Below the pieces are notes generated by a model. The model worked only from the letters and a program-made list of their open reading frames with translations. It ran no database searches and was not told the origin of the DNA. From positions 30,649 to 94,648 of the forward strand of contig JAFAZF010000001.1 in NCBI GenBank assembly GCA_019239915.1: a stretch of 64,000 nucleotides of DNA. Direction: 5' to 3'. This document shows, piece after piece, positions 45,650 to 54,845 of this stretch. The position numbers and the translations under genes were made by a program. The number at the start of each line of letters is the position of its first letter. The first letter of the stretch is position 1. Source of the stretch: Sphingomonadaceae bacterium (GTDB lineage Bacteria > Pseudomonadota > Alphaproteobacteria > Sphingomonadales > Sphingomonadaceae).

Positions 45650-48230
45650 GGACGGGCTCCGCGGCAGCGATCAGGCGGGCGATGGCGGGGCGGCAGGAGC
45701 CGCAATTGGTGCCGGCGCGCAGTGCCGCGCCGACCGCCGCGACGTCGGTGAGACGCTGTGCGGCGATCGCCTCCACGATCGTCTTCATGCCGACGTCGAA
45801 GCAGACGCAGATCACCGCCCCGCGATCGACCTGCGCGCCCGGCGCTCGGCCCGCGAGTATGGTTGCGTGCGCTTGCTGGCCAAGTTGGGTGATCAGCCAG
45901 TCGCGCGAAGGCAGTTCGCCGTCTCGCGTCACGAACAGGCTCGCCCGGAGCCGCGCCTCGTCCAGCACCGCCAGCCGCCACGAGCCGCGTGCGATGTCGC
46001 GCGCCTCGACCCGCTCGCCCTTCGGCAGGCACATCTCCAGTGCGCCTGGCTCGCCCGTGCCGGCGACCTCGTAGAGCACGCCATCCGGCACCGCGACGCG
46101 CACCGACCAGAGGCAATCCGGCCCGCGCGGCGCCGCTCCGTGAACGAGCAGGAAACCGCGCCAGTCGACTGCGACCGTCTCGATCCGAGCAGGCGTCGCC
46201 TTGAAGCCGGGTTGGCCGGAATGCGGATCGACGAGCGGATGGGGCAGCAAGCCGGTGCGACCGCCGCTCGCCCGCTGGTCCGTCCAGTGGATCGGCGCGA
46301 ACAGCTCGCCCCGCCGCTGCCCGTCGGTGACGGCAACGCGGAAGATGCTCGCACCTTGCGCCGTGATGACACGGGCGAGCTTGCCATCGCCCAGCCCGGC
46401 GGCAGCCGCATCGTCGGGATGAATCTCGACCTGCGGCTCGGTGCGATGGCGCGCCAGCTTGGGCGACAGCCCGGTTCGCGTCATCGTATGCCATTGGTCG
46501 CGGTAGCGCCCGGTATTGAGCGTCATCGGAAGAGCGGGAACTGCCGCCCGAACCGCCTGGGCAACGGGAACGAGACGCGCGCGCCCGTCCGGCGTGGGGA
46601 AGCAGCCGTCCGAGAACGGCGCGCCGCCCCAGCGGAACGGCGCCATCGCGTCATAGGCTTCGTTGCCCAGCGCGGCCTGAGACCGCAGATCGAACAGGCG
46701 GGCGCCATCGTTGCGATAGGCAGAGAGCCGGGCGTGCTCACGCCAGATGTCGGCGGGACGGTCATAGGCGAAGGCGGCCGGCCAGCCCATGCGGCGGCCG
46801 ACCTCCTTGACGATCCACCAATCCGGTTTCGCGTCGCCGGGCAGCGCGAACAGCGGCCGCTGGCGCGAGATCATGCGTTCGGAATTGGTGACGGTGCCGT
46901 CCTTCTCGCCCCAGCCGGCAGCGGGCAGGCGGACATGCGCGTACTTGCTGGTGTCGGTCTCGGCGATAACGTCCGAGACGACCACGAAGGGACAGGAGGC
47001 GAGCGCATCGCGCACCATGCCGGCGTCCGGCATCGATACCGCCGGGTTGGTCGCCATGATCCACAGCGCCTTGATCCTACCGTCGCGGACGGCGCGGAAC
47101 AGATCGACCGCCTTGAGGCCGGCTTTCGTCGCGATGTTCGGCGCCGCCCAGAAGCGAGCGACGTCCGCGGCGGTCTCGGGCGCGAAGTCACGGTGCGCTG
47201 CCAGCGTCGAGGCGAGGCCGCCGACCTCGCGGCCGCCCATCGCGTTCGGCTGGCCGGTGATCGAGAAGGGCGCAGCGCCAGGTTTGCCGATCCGTCCGGT
47301 GGCGAGATGGACGTTGATGATCGCGTTGACCTGATCGGTGCCGCGCAGCGCCTGGTTGATGCCCTGGCTGAACAGCGTGACCGTGCGCGGATTCGCCGCG
47401 AACAGCTCGAAGAAGCGCCTGAGGTCGGCGGGGGGCACGTCGCAGGCCTTCGCCGTCGACCAAAGGTCGCAGCCTTGCTCGAGCCCCTCCCAGAAGCTCT
47501 CGGGCACCGTCACGCTGGCGGCGAGATAGCCGTCGTCCGCCAGTCTTTCGGCGCGGCACCAGGCGAGCAGGCCGTTCATCAGGGCGACGTCGCTGCCGGG
47601 CCGCAGCGCCAGATGGAGATCGGCTTCCTCCGCCGTCTCGGTGCGGCGCGGGTCGACCACGACGAGTTTGGCGCCACGCGCGGCGCGTGCCGCCTGGATG
47701 CGCTGGTAGACGATCGGGTGGCACCAGGCGGTGTTCGAGCCGACCAGCACGAAGAGGTCCGCCGCGTCGAGATCGTCATAGCTCGCCGGCACGACATCCT
47801 CGCCGAAGGCGCGCATGTGGCCGGCGACCGCGCTCGACATGCAGAGCCGCGAGTTGGTGTCGATATTGCCGGAGCCGATGAAGCCCTTCATCAGCTTGTT
47901 CGCGACATAATAATCCTCGGTGAGCAGCTGCCCCGAGACGTAGAAGGCGACGCTGTCCGGCCCGTGGCGCGCGATCGTCTCGCGGAAGCCGTCGGCGACG
48001 AGATCGAGCACCTTGTCCCATGAGGCGCGGCGCTTGCCGATCATCGGGTGCAGCAGCCGCCCTTCGAGCGACACGGTCTCGCCGAGATGCGTGCCCTTGG
48101 AGCAGAGCCGGCCATGATTGGCCGGGTGCGCAGCATCGCCGCGGACCTCGACGTCGCGCTCGCCCGTGACGGTCGCGCTGATGCCGCAGCCCACGCCGCA
48201 ATAAGCGCAAGTGGTCCTGACTTGCTTCAC
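45636..48230 (-). CDS. nasA: Assimilatory nitrate reductase catalytic subunit
   Basis: An 864-residue molybdopterin enzyme reducing nitrate to nitrite in the cytoplasm. The N-terminal [4Fe-4S] motif is CAYCGVGCG with a later CSKGTHLGE; molybdopterin motifs include NIDTNSRLCMSSAVAGHMRA and GINQALRGTDQVNAIINVHL. A C-terminal BFD-type [2Fe-2S] domain is present (VICVCFDVGMKTIVEAI, then GTNCGSCRPAIARL), as in proteobacterial assimilatory enzymes. It starts at GTG 48230. The region before it is filled by a dispersed repeat. Confidence 0.96.
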   Translation of the reverse strand: MKQVRTTCAYCGVGCGISATVTGERDVEVRGDAAHPANHGRLCSKGTHLGETVSLEGRLLHPMIGKRRASWDKVLDLVADGFRETIARHGPDSVAFYVSGQLLTEDYYVANKLMKGFIGSGNIDTNSRLCMSSAVAGHMRAFGEDVVPASYDDLDAADLFVLVGSNTAWCHPIVYQRIQAARAARGAKLVVVDPRRTETAEEADLHLALRPGSDVALMNGLLAWCRAERLADDGYLAASVTVPESFWEGLEQGCDLWSTAKACDVPPADLRRFFELFAANPRTVTLFSQGINQALRGTDQVNAIINVHLATGRIGKPGAAPFSITGQPNAMGGREVGGLASTLAAHRDFAPETAADVARFWAAPNIATKAGLKAVDLFRAVRDGRIKALWIMATNPAVSMPDAGMVRDALASCPFVVVSDVIAETDTSKYAHVRLPAAGWGEKDGTVTNSERMISRQRPLFALPGDAKPDWWIVKEVGRRMGWPAAFAYDRPADIWREHARLSAYRNDGARLFDLRSQAALGNEAYDAMAPFRWGGAPFSDGCFPTPDGRARLVPVAQAVRAAVPALPMTLNTGRYRDQWHTMTRTGLSPKLARHRTEPQVEIHPDDAAAAGLGDGKLARVITAQGASIFRVAVTDGQRRGELFAPIHWTDQRASGGRTGLLPHPLVDPHSGQPGFKATPARIETVAVDWRGFLLVHGAAPRGPDCLWSVRVAVPDGVLYEVAGTGEPGALEMCLPKGERVEARDIARGSWRLAVLDEARLRASLFVTRDGELPSRDWLITQLGQQAHATILAGRAPGAQVDRGAVICVCFDVGMKTIVEAIAAQRLTDVAAVGAALRAGTNCGSCRPAIARLIAAAEPVHAAS

Positions 48231-48242
48231 AAGAATTTAGCT

Positions 48243-48337
48243 CGTTCGCTTCGAGCAGCGTCGAGCTTGTCGAGACGCGCCCGTCGAGAAGTCGGTCTTG
48301 CTTGGCCGGTTCTCGACAGGCTCGAACCGAACGGATC
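48243..48337. repeat. Dispersed repeat between nirD and nasA
   Basis: GTTCGCTTCGAGCAGCGTCG and GACAGGCTCGAACCGAACGG face each other; the interior has TCGAGCTTGTCGAGAC. A variant of the CGTTCG...CGAACGG family. It fills the intergenic gap inside the operon. Confidence 0.7.
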
Positions 48338-48351
48338 AGCGTTTGGAAGAC

Positions 48352-48696
48352 TCACGCCGCCAGCGCCGTCGCGATCGCGCCCATTCGCGAAAGAAGCACG
48401 CGCCCCGCGTCGACCCTCACCGGGATGGTCGGCACGCAGCCCTCGTCATCTCCCATCGCTTCGCCGCTGGCGAGGCTGATCCGCATATTGTGCAGCGGAC
48501 AGGCGACGGCATGGCCGTGGACGATGCCCTGGCTGAGCGGGCCCTGCTTGTGCGGACAGCGGTTGACGAGCGCGTAGACCGCGTCGTCGCCCGTGCGGAA
48601 GATCGCGATCTCCTCGCCGCCAGCGACCGGCACCGTACGCGCGCCCCGCAACGGAATGGCGGCCAGGGGGCCGACGTCAATCCAGTCTCCGATCAT
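48352..48696 (-). CDS. nirD: Nitrite reductase small subunit
   Basis: A 114-residue Rieske-fold subunit of NAD(P)H nitrite reductase. The Rieske ligands are CPHKQGPLSQG and CPLHNMRISL. Some NirD proteins lack the cluster, but here both C-x-H and C-x2-H pairs are intact. It lies between nirB and nasA with repeats on both sides. Confidence 0.95.
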   Translation of the reverse strand: MIGDWIDVGPLAAIPLRGARTVPVAGGEEIAIFRTGDDAVYALVNRCPHKQGPLSQGIVHGHAVACPLHNMRISLASGEAMGDDEGCVPTIPVRVDAGRVLLSRMGAIATALAA

Positions 48697-48718
48697 GCTC
48701 CAACCTCTTCGCTAATCA

Positions 48719-48907
48719 GCCGTTCGCCCCGAGCGCAGTGGAGGGACGCGCGGCAGGCGCTGGACCAGCGTGTCTCGACTCCGCTCGACACGAACGGACT
48801 TCGTCCCCAGCCGAGCAGAACCCGTTCGTCCCGAGCGCAGTCGAGGGACGGGCAGCGAGCGTTGCCCCGTGGAGCACGTGCTTCGACTACGCTCAGCACG
48901 AACGGGT
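48719..48907. repeat. Tandem pair of dispersed repeats between nirB and nirD
   Basis: Two copies of the same family: copy 1 at 48719-48798 (CCGTTCGCCCCGAGCGCAGT ... CTCGACACGAACGG) and copy 2 at 48821-48907 (CCCGTTCGTCCCGAGCGCAG ... GCTCAGCACGAACGGG). They separate nirB and nirD by 232 bp inside an operon. Confidence 0.8.
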
Positions 48908-48928
48908 TACGTGCGATGACGGTGGAGC

Positions 48929-51442
48929 TCATTCCGCCGCCTCCAGCTGGAAGGGGCGGAACTCACCCAGATGCTGGTGCTGCCCGCGATCGACACCGGC
49001 GGCGCGCGCTGCCCAGGGATCGTCCTGGCTGAAGCTCTGCGAGACCAGGAAGCGCGCCGTCAGCGCCTCGCGGCCGATCTCGTCCTCGACCACCCGGCTC
49101 TTCACATAGTCGAGACCGACGCGCTCGATCCACGGCGCGGTGCGCTCGAGATAGCGCGCCTCCTCGCGGTAGAGCTGGATGAAGGCGGCGCAATAATCCA
49201 TCGCCTGGCGCTCGGTCGCGACCTTGCAGAGCAGATCGGTGGCCCGCACCTTGATGCCGCCATTGCCGCCGACGTGAAGCTCGTAACCAGAGTCGACGCA
49301 GACGATGCCGAAATCCTTGATGGTCGCCTCAGCGCAGTTGCGCGGGCAACCCGAGACCGCGATCTTGAACTTGTGCGGCATCCAGCTGCCCCACGTCATG
49401 CGCTCGATCCTGACGCCGAGACCCGTCGAATCCTGCGTGCCGAAGCGGCACCATTCCGAGCCGACGCATGTCTTCACCGTCCGCAGCGACTTGCCGTAAG
49501 CGTGGCCCGAGACCATGCCGGCGGCGTTGAGATCGGCCCAGACCGCAGGCAGGTCCTCCTTGCGGATGCCGAAGATGTCGAGCCGCTGCCCGCCCGTTAC
49601 CTTCACCATCGGCGCGTTGAACTTCTCGACGACGTCGGCGATCGCCCGCAGCTCGCGCGGATTGGTGAGCCCGCCCCACATCCGGGGCACCACCGAATAG
49701 GTGCCGTCCTTCTGGATGTTGGCATGCATGCGTTCGTTGACGAAGCGGCTCTGCTGGTCGTCCGCATATTCGCCGGGCCACGCGCAGAGCAGATAATAGT
49801 TGAGCGCGGGGCGACAGGCCGAGCAGCCGTCGGGCGTCGACCAGTGTAGTCGCTGCATCACCTCGGGGATTGAGCGCATGCCCTGCGCGACGATCTCGCG
49901 GCGGACATCGTCATGGCCGAAGCTCGTGCACTTGCAGAGCGTCTTGACGGTGCGCTCGCCGCCATAATCCTCGCCGAGCGTGAGCGAGAGCAGCTGCTCG
50001 ACGAGGTTGGTGCACGAACCGCACGAGGCGGACGCCTTGCAGCCGGAACGCACCGCGTCGAGGCTGACCGCGCCAGAGACGATCGTTTGGATGACCTTCG
50101 CCTTGGAGACGCCGTTGCAGCCGCAGATCTCGGCATCGTCCGAGAGCGCCGCAACGGCCGCCTTAGGGTCCGCCTGCCCCCCTCCCGAGGCATAGGCCTG
50201 GCCGAAGATCAGCAGCTCGCGGATCTCCGAGATGTCTTCCTGCTTCCTGAGGAGGTCGAAATACCAGCTGCCGTCGGCGGTATCGCCGTAGAGCACCGCG
50301 CCGACGATCCTGTCGTCTTTCACGACGACGCGCTTGTAGATGCCGCGCGCGGCATCGCGCAGCACGATGTCCTCGGCGCCCTCACCGCCCGAGAAATCGC
50401 CCGCCGAGAAGACGTCGAGCCCGGCGACCTTGAGCTTGGTGGAGGTTACCGAGCCCTTGTAGCCCGTGTGGTTCTCGACGAGGCCGTCGGCGAGGCTGCG
50501 ACACATCTCCCACAACGGCGCGACGAGGCCGTAGACGTTGCCGTCATGCTCGACGCACTCGCCGACCGCGAGGACGTCCGGATCGGATGTGACCATATGG
50601 TCGTCGACCTTGATGCCGCGTCCGACGTCGAGTCCGGCCTCGCGCGCGAGCTTCACGTTCGGGCGGATACCGACCGCCATCACGACGAGGCTCGCGGGGA
50701 TGACCGTGCCATCCTTGAGCCGCACGCCCTCGACACGGGCGTCGCCGACGATCTCGGCGGTGTCGGCGCCGGTGAGGATGGTCTGGCCGCGCGCCTCCAG
50801 GGCGGTCTTGAGCAGCCAGCCGGCCGCCTCGTCGAGCTGACGTTCCATCAGCGTCGGCATCAGATGGATCACCGTCACCTTCATGCCGCGAAGCGTCAGG
50901 CCGTGCGCCGCCTCGAGCCCCAGCAGGCCGCCGCCGATCACCACCGCATCGCCGCCTTTTGCCGCCGCCGCAAGCATCGCGTCGACGTCGTTCATGTCGC
51001 GGAAGCTGATCACGCCGGGCAGGTCCTTGCCGGGCACCGGGATGATGAAGGGATCCGAGCCGGTGGCGATCAGCAGCTTGTCATAGGCGACGGTGCGACC
51101 CGAGTTCGCCGTGACGGTTTTCGCCATCCGATCGATGGCGACAACCGGATCGCCGGCGACGAGCTCGATGTCGTTGTCGCGATACCAGTCATGGCCATTG
51201 ATCACGATCTCGTCGAACGTCTTCTCGCCGGCGAGCACGGGCGAAAGCATGATGCGGTTGTAGTTCACATGCGGCTCGCCGCCGAAGATGGTGACGCGGT
51301 AACGCGTACCGTCACGCGCCAGCAGCTCTTCGATCGCGCGGCAGCCCGCCATGCCGTTGCCGATCACGACGAGATGCGCGCGGCGGTCGGCGCCGGCATC
51401 GTCGCCGCTGGTCACGATCTCGGTGGAAGCGTGGAAGTCCAT
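48929..51442 (-). CDS. nirB: NAD(P)H nitrite reductase large subunit
   Basis: An 837-residue flavo-siroheme enzyme reducing nitrite to ammonium with NirD. An FAD/NAD domain (LVVIGNGMAGCRAIEELLA, VVIGGGLLGLEAAHGL) is followed by the BFD [2Fe-2S] domain (EICGCNGVSKAKVIQTI, ASCGSCTNLVEQLL), then the sulfite-reductase half with siroheme/[4Fe-4S] ligands VGSEWCRFGTQDS and SGCPRNCAEATIKDFG. The start at 51442 (MDFHASTE) is chosen; the open frame continues upstream through a repeat and antisense of narK, which is not coding. Confidence 0.97.
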   Translation of the reverse strand: MDFHASTEIVTSGDDAGADRRAHLVVIGNGMAGCRAIEELLARDGTRYRVTIFGGEPHVNYNRIMLSPVLAGEKTFDEIVINGHDWYRDNDIELVAGDPVVAIDRMAKTVTANSGRTVAYDKLLIATGSDPFIIPVPGKDLPGVISFRDMNDVDAMLAAAAKGGDAVVIGGGLLGLEAAHGLTLRGMKVTVIHLMPTLMERQLDEAAGWLLKTALEARGQTILTGADTAEIVGDARVEGVRLKDGTVIPASLVVMAVGIRPNVKLAREAGLDVGRGIKVDDHMVTSDPDVLAVGECVEHDGNVYGLVAPLWEMCRSLADGLVENHTGYKGSVTSTKLKVAGLDVFSAGDFSGGEGAEDIVLRDAARGIYKRVVVKDDRIVGAVLYGDTADGSWYFDLLRKQEDISEIRELLIFGQAYASGGGQADPKAAVAALSDDAEICGCNGVSKAKVIQTIVSGAVSLDAVRSGCKASASCGSCTNLVEQLLSLTLGEDYGGERTVKTLCKCTSFGHDDVRREIVAQGMRSIPEVMQRLHWSTPDGCSACRPALNYYLLCAWPGEYADDQQSRFVNERMHANIQKDGTYSVVPRMWGGLTNPRELRAIADVVEKFNAPMVKVTGGQRLDIFGIRKEDLPAVWADLNAAGMVSGHAYGKSLRTVKTCVGSEWCRFGTQDSTGLGVRIERMTWGSWMPHKFKIAVSGCPRNCAEATIKDFGIVCVDSGYELHVGGNGGIKVRATDLLCKVATERQAMDYCAAFIQLYREEARYLERTAPWIERVGLDYVKSRVVEDEIGREALTARFLVSQSFSQDDPWAARAAGVDRGQHQHLGEFRPFQLEAAE

Positions 51443-51448
51443 TTCTTC

Positions 51449-51556
51449 GTCTCCCCCCTCCCGGGAAGGGAGGGGCCGGGGGTGGGTTGCTGGAGAGGAG
51501 AGCGCCCCGCCTGGAGCAACCCACCCCTCGATCCCTCCCTTCCAGGGAGGGGAAGG
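51449..51556. repeat. CTCCC-type repeat between narK and nirB
   Basis: Left arm CTCCCGGGAAGGGAGGGGCC with GGGTGGGTTGCT; right arm AGCAACCCACCCCTCGATCC then CTCCCTTCCAGGGAGGGGAA. The arms are complementary, giving a miniature inverted-repeat element of about 105 bp. The right arm matches the copy at the gluQRS end. Confidence 0.8.
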
Positions 51557-51561
51557 CACGT

Positions 51562-52806
51562 TCAGATCCGCACGCCGGCGGCAGCGGCGTCCCAGGTGGC
51601 GCGCCAGCGGCCCTTCGCGACCGTCAGCACGACAAGGGCGACCAGCGCGAGGCCGGCGAAGATCAGGAAGCCCGGCGCAAAACTGCCGGTGAGCTGCTTG
51701 GCGAAGCCGAGCGAGGAGGCGAGATAGAAGCCGCCGATGCCGCCTGCCATGCCGACCAGCCCGGTCATCACGCCGATCTCCTTGCCGAAGCGCTGCGGCA
51801 CGAGCTGGAACACCGCACCGTTGCCGGTGCCGAGCGCAAGCATCGCGAGCACGAAGAAGCCGAGCGCGCTGACGACGGTGGGCGCACCGCTCACGCCGGC
51901 GAGCGCGAGCGCGGCGACGAGGTAGACGCCGGTGAGCGTCTTCACGCCGCCGATCGCATCCGCAACCGCACCGCCGACCGGGCGGATCAGCGAACCCGCG
52001 AACACGCAGGCAGCGGTGCAATAGCCGGCGGTGATCGTGGTCAGCCCGAAGCGATCGGTGAAGTAGATCGGCAGCGAGGCGGCGAGGCCCACGAAGCCGC
52101 CGAAGGTGACGCTGTAGAACAGCATCAGCAGCCAGGCATCGCCCTGCTTCAGCGGCTCGAGATATTCGGCGAAGCGCTTCGGCGCGGGCGCGTTCGGCGC
52201 GTCCTTCGCCATCGCCATGTAGGCGAGGAACACCAGCGCCAGCGGAATGCAGGCCAGCCCGAGCACCGCATTCCAGCCGAACGCCTTGGCGAGCACCGGC
52301 GCGAACAGCGAGGCGAGCACGGTGCCCGAATTGCCCATCCCGGCGATGCCCATTGCCTTGCCCTGATGCTCCGGCGGATACCAGCGGCTGGCAAGCGGCA
52401 GCGCGATCGCGAAGCTCGCGCCCGCGAAGCCGAGGATAACGCCCAGCGCGAGCGTCCCGCCGAAGCTGTTCACGCCCAGCGCCCATGCCGAGAGCAGGCC
52501 GAAGATCACGATGAGCTGGCTGATCGCCCCCGAGCGCTTCGGCCCGATGCGATCGACGAGCAGGCCGTTGACGAGGCGGAGGAACGCGCCCGCCAGCGTC
52601 GGCGTCGCGACCATCAGGCCCTTCTGCGCCGGCAGCAGGTGCAGCGTCTTCGATATCTCCGGCGCGAGCGGCCCGAGCAGCACCCAGACCATGAAGGCGA
52701 GATCGAAATAGAGGAAGGCGGCGATCAGCGTCGGGCGATGCCCGGCGCTCCAGAAGGCGCTCTTTCCCGTCGCGGGCGCATCCGCGCCCCAAGCAAGCGT
52801 AGCCAT
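51562..52806 (-). CDS. narK: NarK/NasA-type MFS nitrate transporter
   Basis: A 414-residue transporter with 12 TM segments. Nitrate signatures GIAGMGNSGTVLASLFAP and ALGTGNGAVFQLVPQRFG are both present. The N-terminus MATLAWGADAP starts at ATG 52806; a longer upstream frame is the leader RNA region. It is the first structural gene of the nitrate run, so the leader terminator at 52850-52902 controls it and probably everything downstream. Confidence 0.95.
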   Translation of the reverse strand: MATLAWGADAPATGKSAFWSAGHRPTLIAAFLYFDLAFMVWVLLGPLAPEISKTLHLLPAQKGLMVATPTLAGAFLRLVNGLLVDRIGPKRSGAISQLIVIFGLLSAWALGVNSFGGTLALGVILGFAGASFAIALPLASRWYPPEHQGKAMGIAGMGNSGTVLASLFAPVLAKAFGWNAVLGLACIPLALVFLAYMAMAKDAPNAPAPKRFAEYLEPLKQGDAWLLMLFYSVTFGGFVGLAASLPIYFTDRFGLTTITAGYCTAACVFAGSLIRPVGGAVADAIGGVKTLTGVYLVAALALAGVSGAPTVVSALGFFVLAMLALGTGNGAVFQLVPQRFGKEIGVMTGLVGMAGGIGGFYLASSLGFAKQLTGSFAPGFLIFAGLALVALVVLTVAKGRWRATWDAAAAGVRI

Positions 52807-52849
52807 ATCCCGGACCTCATGCGATGCGTGCGCGTGCCGCAAAGGCACG

Positions 52850-52902
52850 AAAAAAGCCGCTCCCGGCCCGCGCGCAGAGCGCGTGGCCGGACAGCGGCTT
52901 TG
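52850..52902 (-). terminator. Leader terminator in front of narK
   Basis: On the transcribed strand AAAGCCGCT...CCGGCC pairs with GGCCGG...AGCGGCTTT and is followed by a run of T ending TTTTTTCG (T-run at 52850-52855). It is a strong intrinsic terminator 43 nt before the narK ATG, in the sense direction. Its 5' arm overlaps the second ANTAR hairpin. Confidence 0.92.
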
Positions 52903-52939
52903 CTGTGTGATCGGTGGAGGACGGCCCCGACGCTGGAGC
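52891..52939 (-). promoter_or_regulatory. Two-hairpin ANTAR antitermination element
   Basis: Reading the transcript: hairpin P1 (52939-52924) has stem GCTCC/GGGGC and hexaloop AGCGTC. After 17 nt, hairpin P2 (52906-52891) has stem ACAGC/GCTGT and hexaloop AAAGCC. Both loops have A at position 1 and G at position 4, the rule described for RNAs bound by ANTAR proteins such as NasR. The P2 loop and 3' arm are also the 5' arm of the terminator, so P2 and terminator exclude each other. NasT (ANTAR) is encoded two genes upstream. Confidence 0.8.
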
Positions 52940-53018
52940 TGGCCTCGCATCATGCGCGCATCGTCGCGCGACGCGCTATGTCTCCGCTAAGTCGCGCTTC
53001 TTCGCAAGTGCAAAAATT

Positions 53019-54224
53019 TCACGCCTTCAGCGATCGCAGATAGCCCTCGATGTCCTCGGGATCGAAGACGCGGCCGTCAAAGAAGCGGTCGGGGCCGAGC
53101 GTGATCGGCCCGCGATGCGAGCCGACCGCGAGCGGTACCTCGAGCGCACCCTCGAGCTTCATGCTCGCGCCCGGCATCGGCAGGCCGGCCGCCGAGAGGG
53201 CGCGGCGATAGATATCCGAGCGGAACACGCCGGTCGCCTTGCGCAGACTCTCGGGCGTCGGCGCGGCGAAACCCCAGCGGACCAGCTGCGAATAGATCCA
53301 CGCCGCCTGGCTGCGCCACGGAAAGCCGGTCGCCTCCCGGCCGAACAGCACGAAATCGGGAATGTCGACTGCCGCACTGTCGATGCGCGGCACGATCTGG
53401 CCGGTGAGCGCGGGCAGGAAGCGTTCGGCCGGCTCACCGACATAGTCGGGGCGCGCGAGCAGCGCCGCGAGCGCAGCGCGATTGGCGGGATCGTCGCACC
53501 AGTCGGCGGCTTGCGAGAGCGCGAGGAGCAGCCGATCGACCAGCTCCGGATTGGCCTCCAGCCAATCCTCGCGGAAGGCCAACACCTTGTCGACGCCGCG
53601 CCGCCAGATGCGCGTGCCGGCGGCGACGATCTCGGCCAAGCCTGCGGTGACGGCGACGCTGCCCCAGGGCTCGCCGACGAAGAAGCCGTCGATCTCGCCC
53701 GCGCGCAGCGCTTCGGCCATCAGCGACGGCGGCAACACGCGCAGCAGCAGATCGCGATCGGGATCGATCCCCGCAAAGGCCAGCCAATAGCGCAGCATCA
53801 ATGCGTGGCTGGAGAAGCGGTGGACGACGCCGACCACGGGCTTGCGATGATGCAAGCCGATAGCCGCGGCGAAATCATGCGCCGTCGCGACGGGATCTTC
53901 CAGGCGGCGCGCCGGATCGGGATCGAGCGCCGCCGCAAACGCGCTCGACATCGTCAGCGCGTTGCCGTTGACGTTGAGCTTGAACGGCGCGGCGAGCGCG
54001 GCCGGGTGCTGGCTCAGGCCGAGCGTCACCGCGATCGCCAAGGGTGCCAGCATGTGCGCGCCCTGCACCTGGCCGTAGACGAGCCGATCGCGCGCCGTCG
54101 CCCAGGAGGTGGTGCGGACGAGATCGAGCGCGATGCCGGCTTGCGCGGCGAAACCCTTCTCCTTGGCGGCGACGAGGATCGCGCTATCGGCGAGCGGCAG
54201 GAAGGCGAGCGCGATCGGCGTCAT
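53019..54224 (-). CDS. nasS: Nitrate sensor NasS (NrtA-like, cytoplasmic)
   Basis: A 401-residue nitrate-binding protein related to the periplasmic NrtA but with no signal peptide: it starts MTPIALAFLPLADSAILVAA. NrtA-like blocks are KLNVNGNALTMSSAF, MAEALRAGEIDGFFVGEPWG and YVGEPAERFLPALTGQI. In characterised systems NasS holds NasT when nitrate is absent and releases it when nitrate binds. It overlaps nasT by 4 bp. Confidence 0.94.
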   Translation of the reverse strand: MTPIALAFLPLADSAILVAAKEKGFAAQAGIALDLVRTTSWATARDRLVYGQVQGAHMLAPLAIAVTLGLSQHPAALAAPFKLNVNGNALTMSSAFAAALDPDPARRLEDPVATAHDFAAAIGLHHRKPVVGVVHRFSSHALMLRYWLAFAGIDPDRDLLLRVLPPSLMAEALRAGEIDGFFVGEPWGSVAVTAGLAEIVAAGTRIWRRGVDKVLAFREDWLEANPELVDRLLLALSQAADWCDDPANRAALAALLARPDYVGEPAERFLPALTGQIVPRIDSAAVDIPDFVLFGREATGFPWRSQAAWIYSQLVRWGFAAPTPESLRKATGVFRSDIYRRALSAAGLPMPGASMKLEGALEVPLAVGSHRGPITLGPDRFFDGRVFDPEDIEGYLRSLKA

Positions 54225-54802
54225 GGCGTCCCTCCCAGCAGCCCCGCGGCGGTGATCAGCGCGTCCGCCACCTCGGCGATACGGCGGCCCTGGTTCATCG
54301 CTGTGGTGCGCAGCAGCGCATAGGCGTCCGGCTCCGAGAGATTGCGACTCTCCATCAGGATCGCCTTGGCGCGATCGATCGTCTTGCGCTCGGCGAGCGC
54401 GGTCCGCGCCTCTTCGAGCTCGCTTTGCATGCGGGCGAAGGCGTTGAACCGTCGGATCGCGAGATCGAGCACCGCCTTCACGCGCTCCTTGCGCAAGCCG
54501 TCGACGACATAGGCCGACACCCCGGCGTCGATCGCCGCGCCGATCATCGTCTCGTCGGACTGATCGACGAACATCGCGATCGGCCGCGCCAGCGCCCGGC
54601 TCACGACGAGCATCTCCTCCAGCGTGTCGCGGCTGGGGCTGCCGAGATCCATCAGGACGACCTCGGGGCCCAATCGCTCGAGGCGCGCGACGAACGCGCC
54701 CTGCGGCGTCACCAGATGAATGTCGTCATAGCCCGCTTCGCGCAGACCTTCCTCGAGCACGGAGGCGCGCAGTCCGCTGTCATCGACGATCGCGATACGC
54801 AA
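54221..54802 (-). CDS. nasT: ANTAR-domain antiterminator NasT
   Basis: A 193-residue protein with an N-terminal receiver-like domain (MRIAIVDDSGLRASVLEEGL, D7-D8 and D52 in VVLMDLGSP) and a C-terminal ANTAR RNA-binding domain: LAERKTIDRAKAILMESRNL, then SEPDAYALLRTTAMNQGRRI. It is the first gene of the nasTS operon, overlapping nasS by 4 bp. It is expected to bind the leader hairpins ahead of narK and prevent termination. Confidence 0.96.
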   Translation of the reverse strand: MRIAIVDDSGLRASVLEEGLREAGYDDIHLVTPQGAFVARLERLGPEVVLMDLGSPSRDTLEEMLVVSRALARPIAMFVDQSDETMIGAAIDAGVSAYVVDGLRKERVKAVLDLAIRRFNAFARMQSELEEARTALAERKTIDRAKAILMESRNLSEPDAYALLRTTAMNQGRRIAEVADALITAAGLLGGTP

Positions 54803-54845
54803 AGCTCGGGCGGCCGCTCCCTCGGCGGATTGAATCTGATGCTAT

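Noticed and set aside
45138..48023. 961-residue open frame on the plus strand
   Set aside because: Shadow of nasA and cobA, both of which have complete cofactor motifs on the other strand.
48929..52792. Apparent 1287-residue fusion upstream of nirB
   Set aside because: The N-terminal 450 residues are an off-frame reading of narK plus a repeat. NirB has a good start at 51442.
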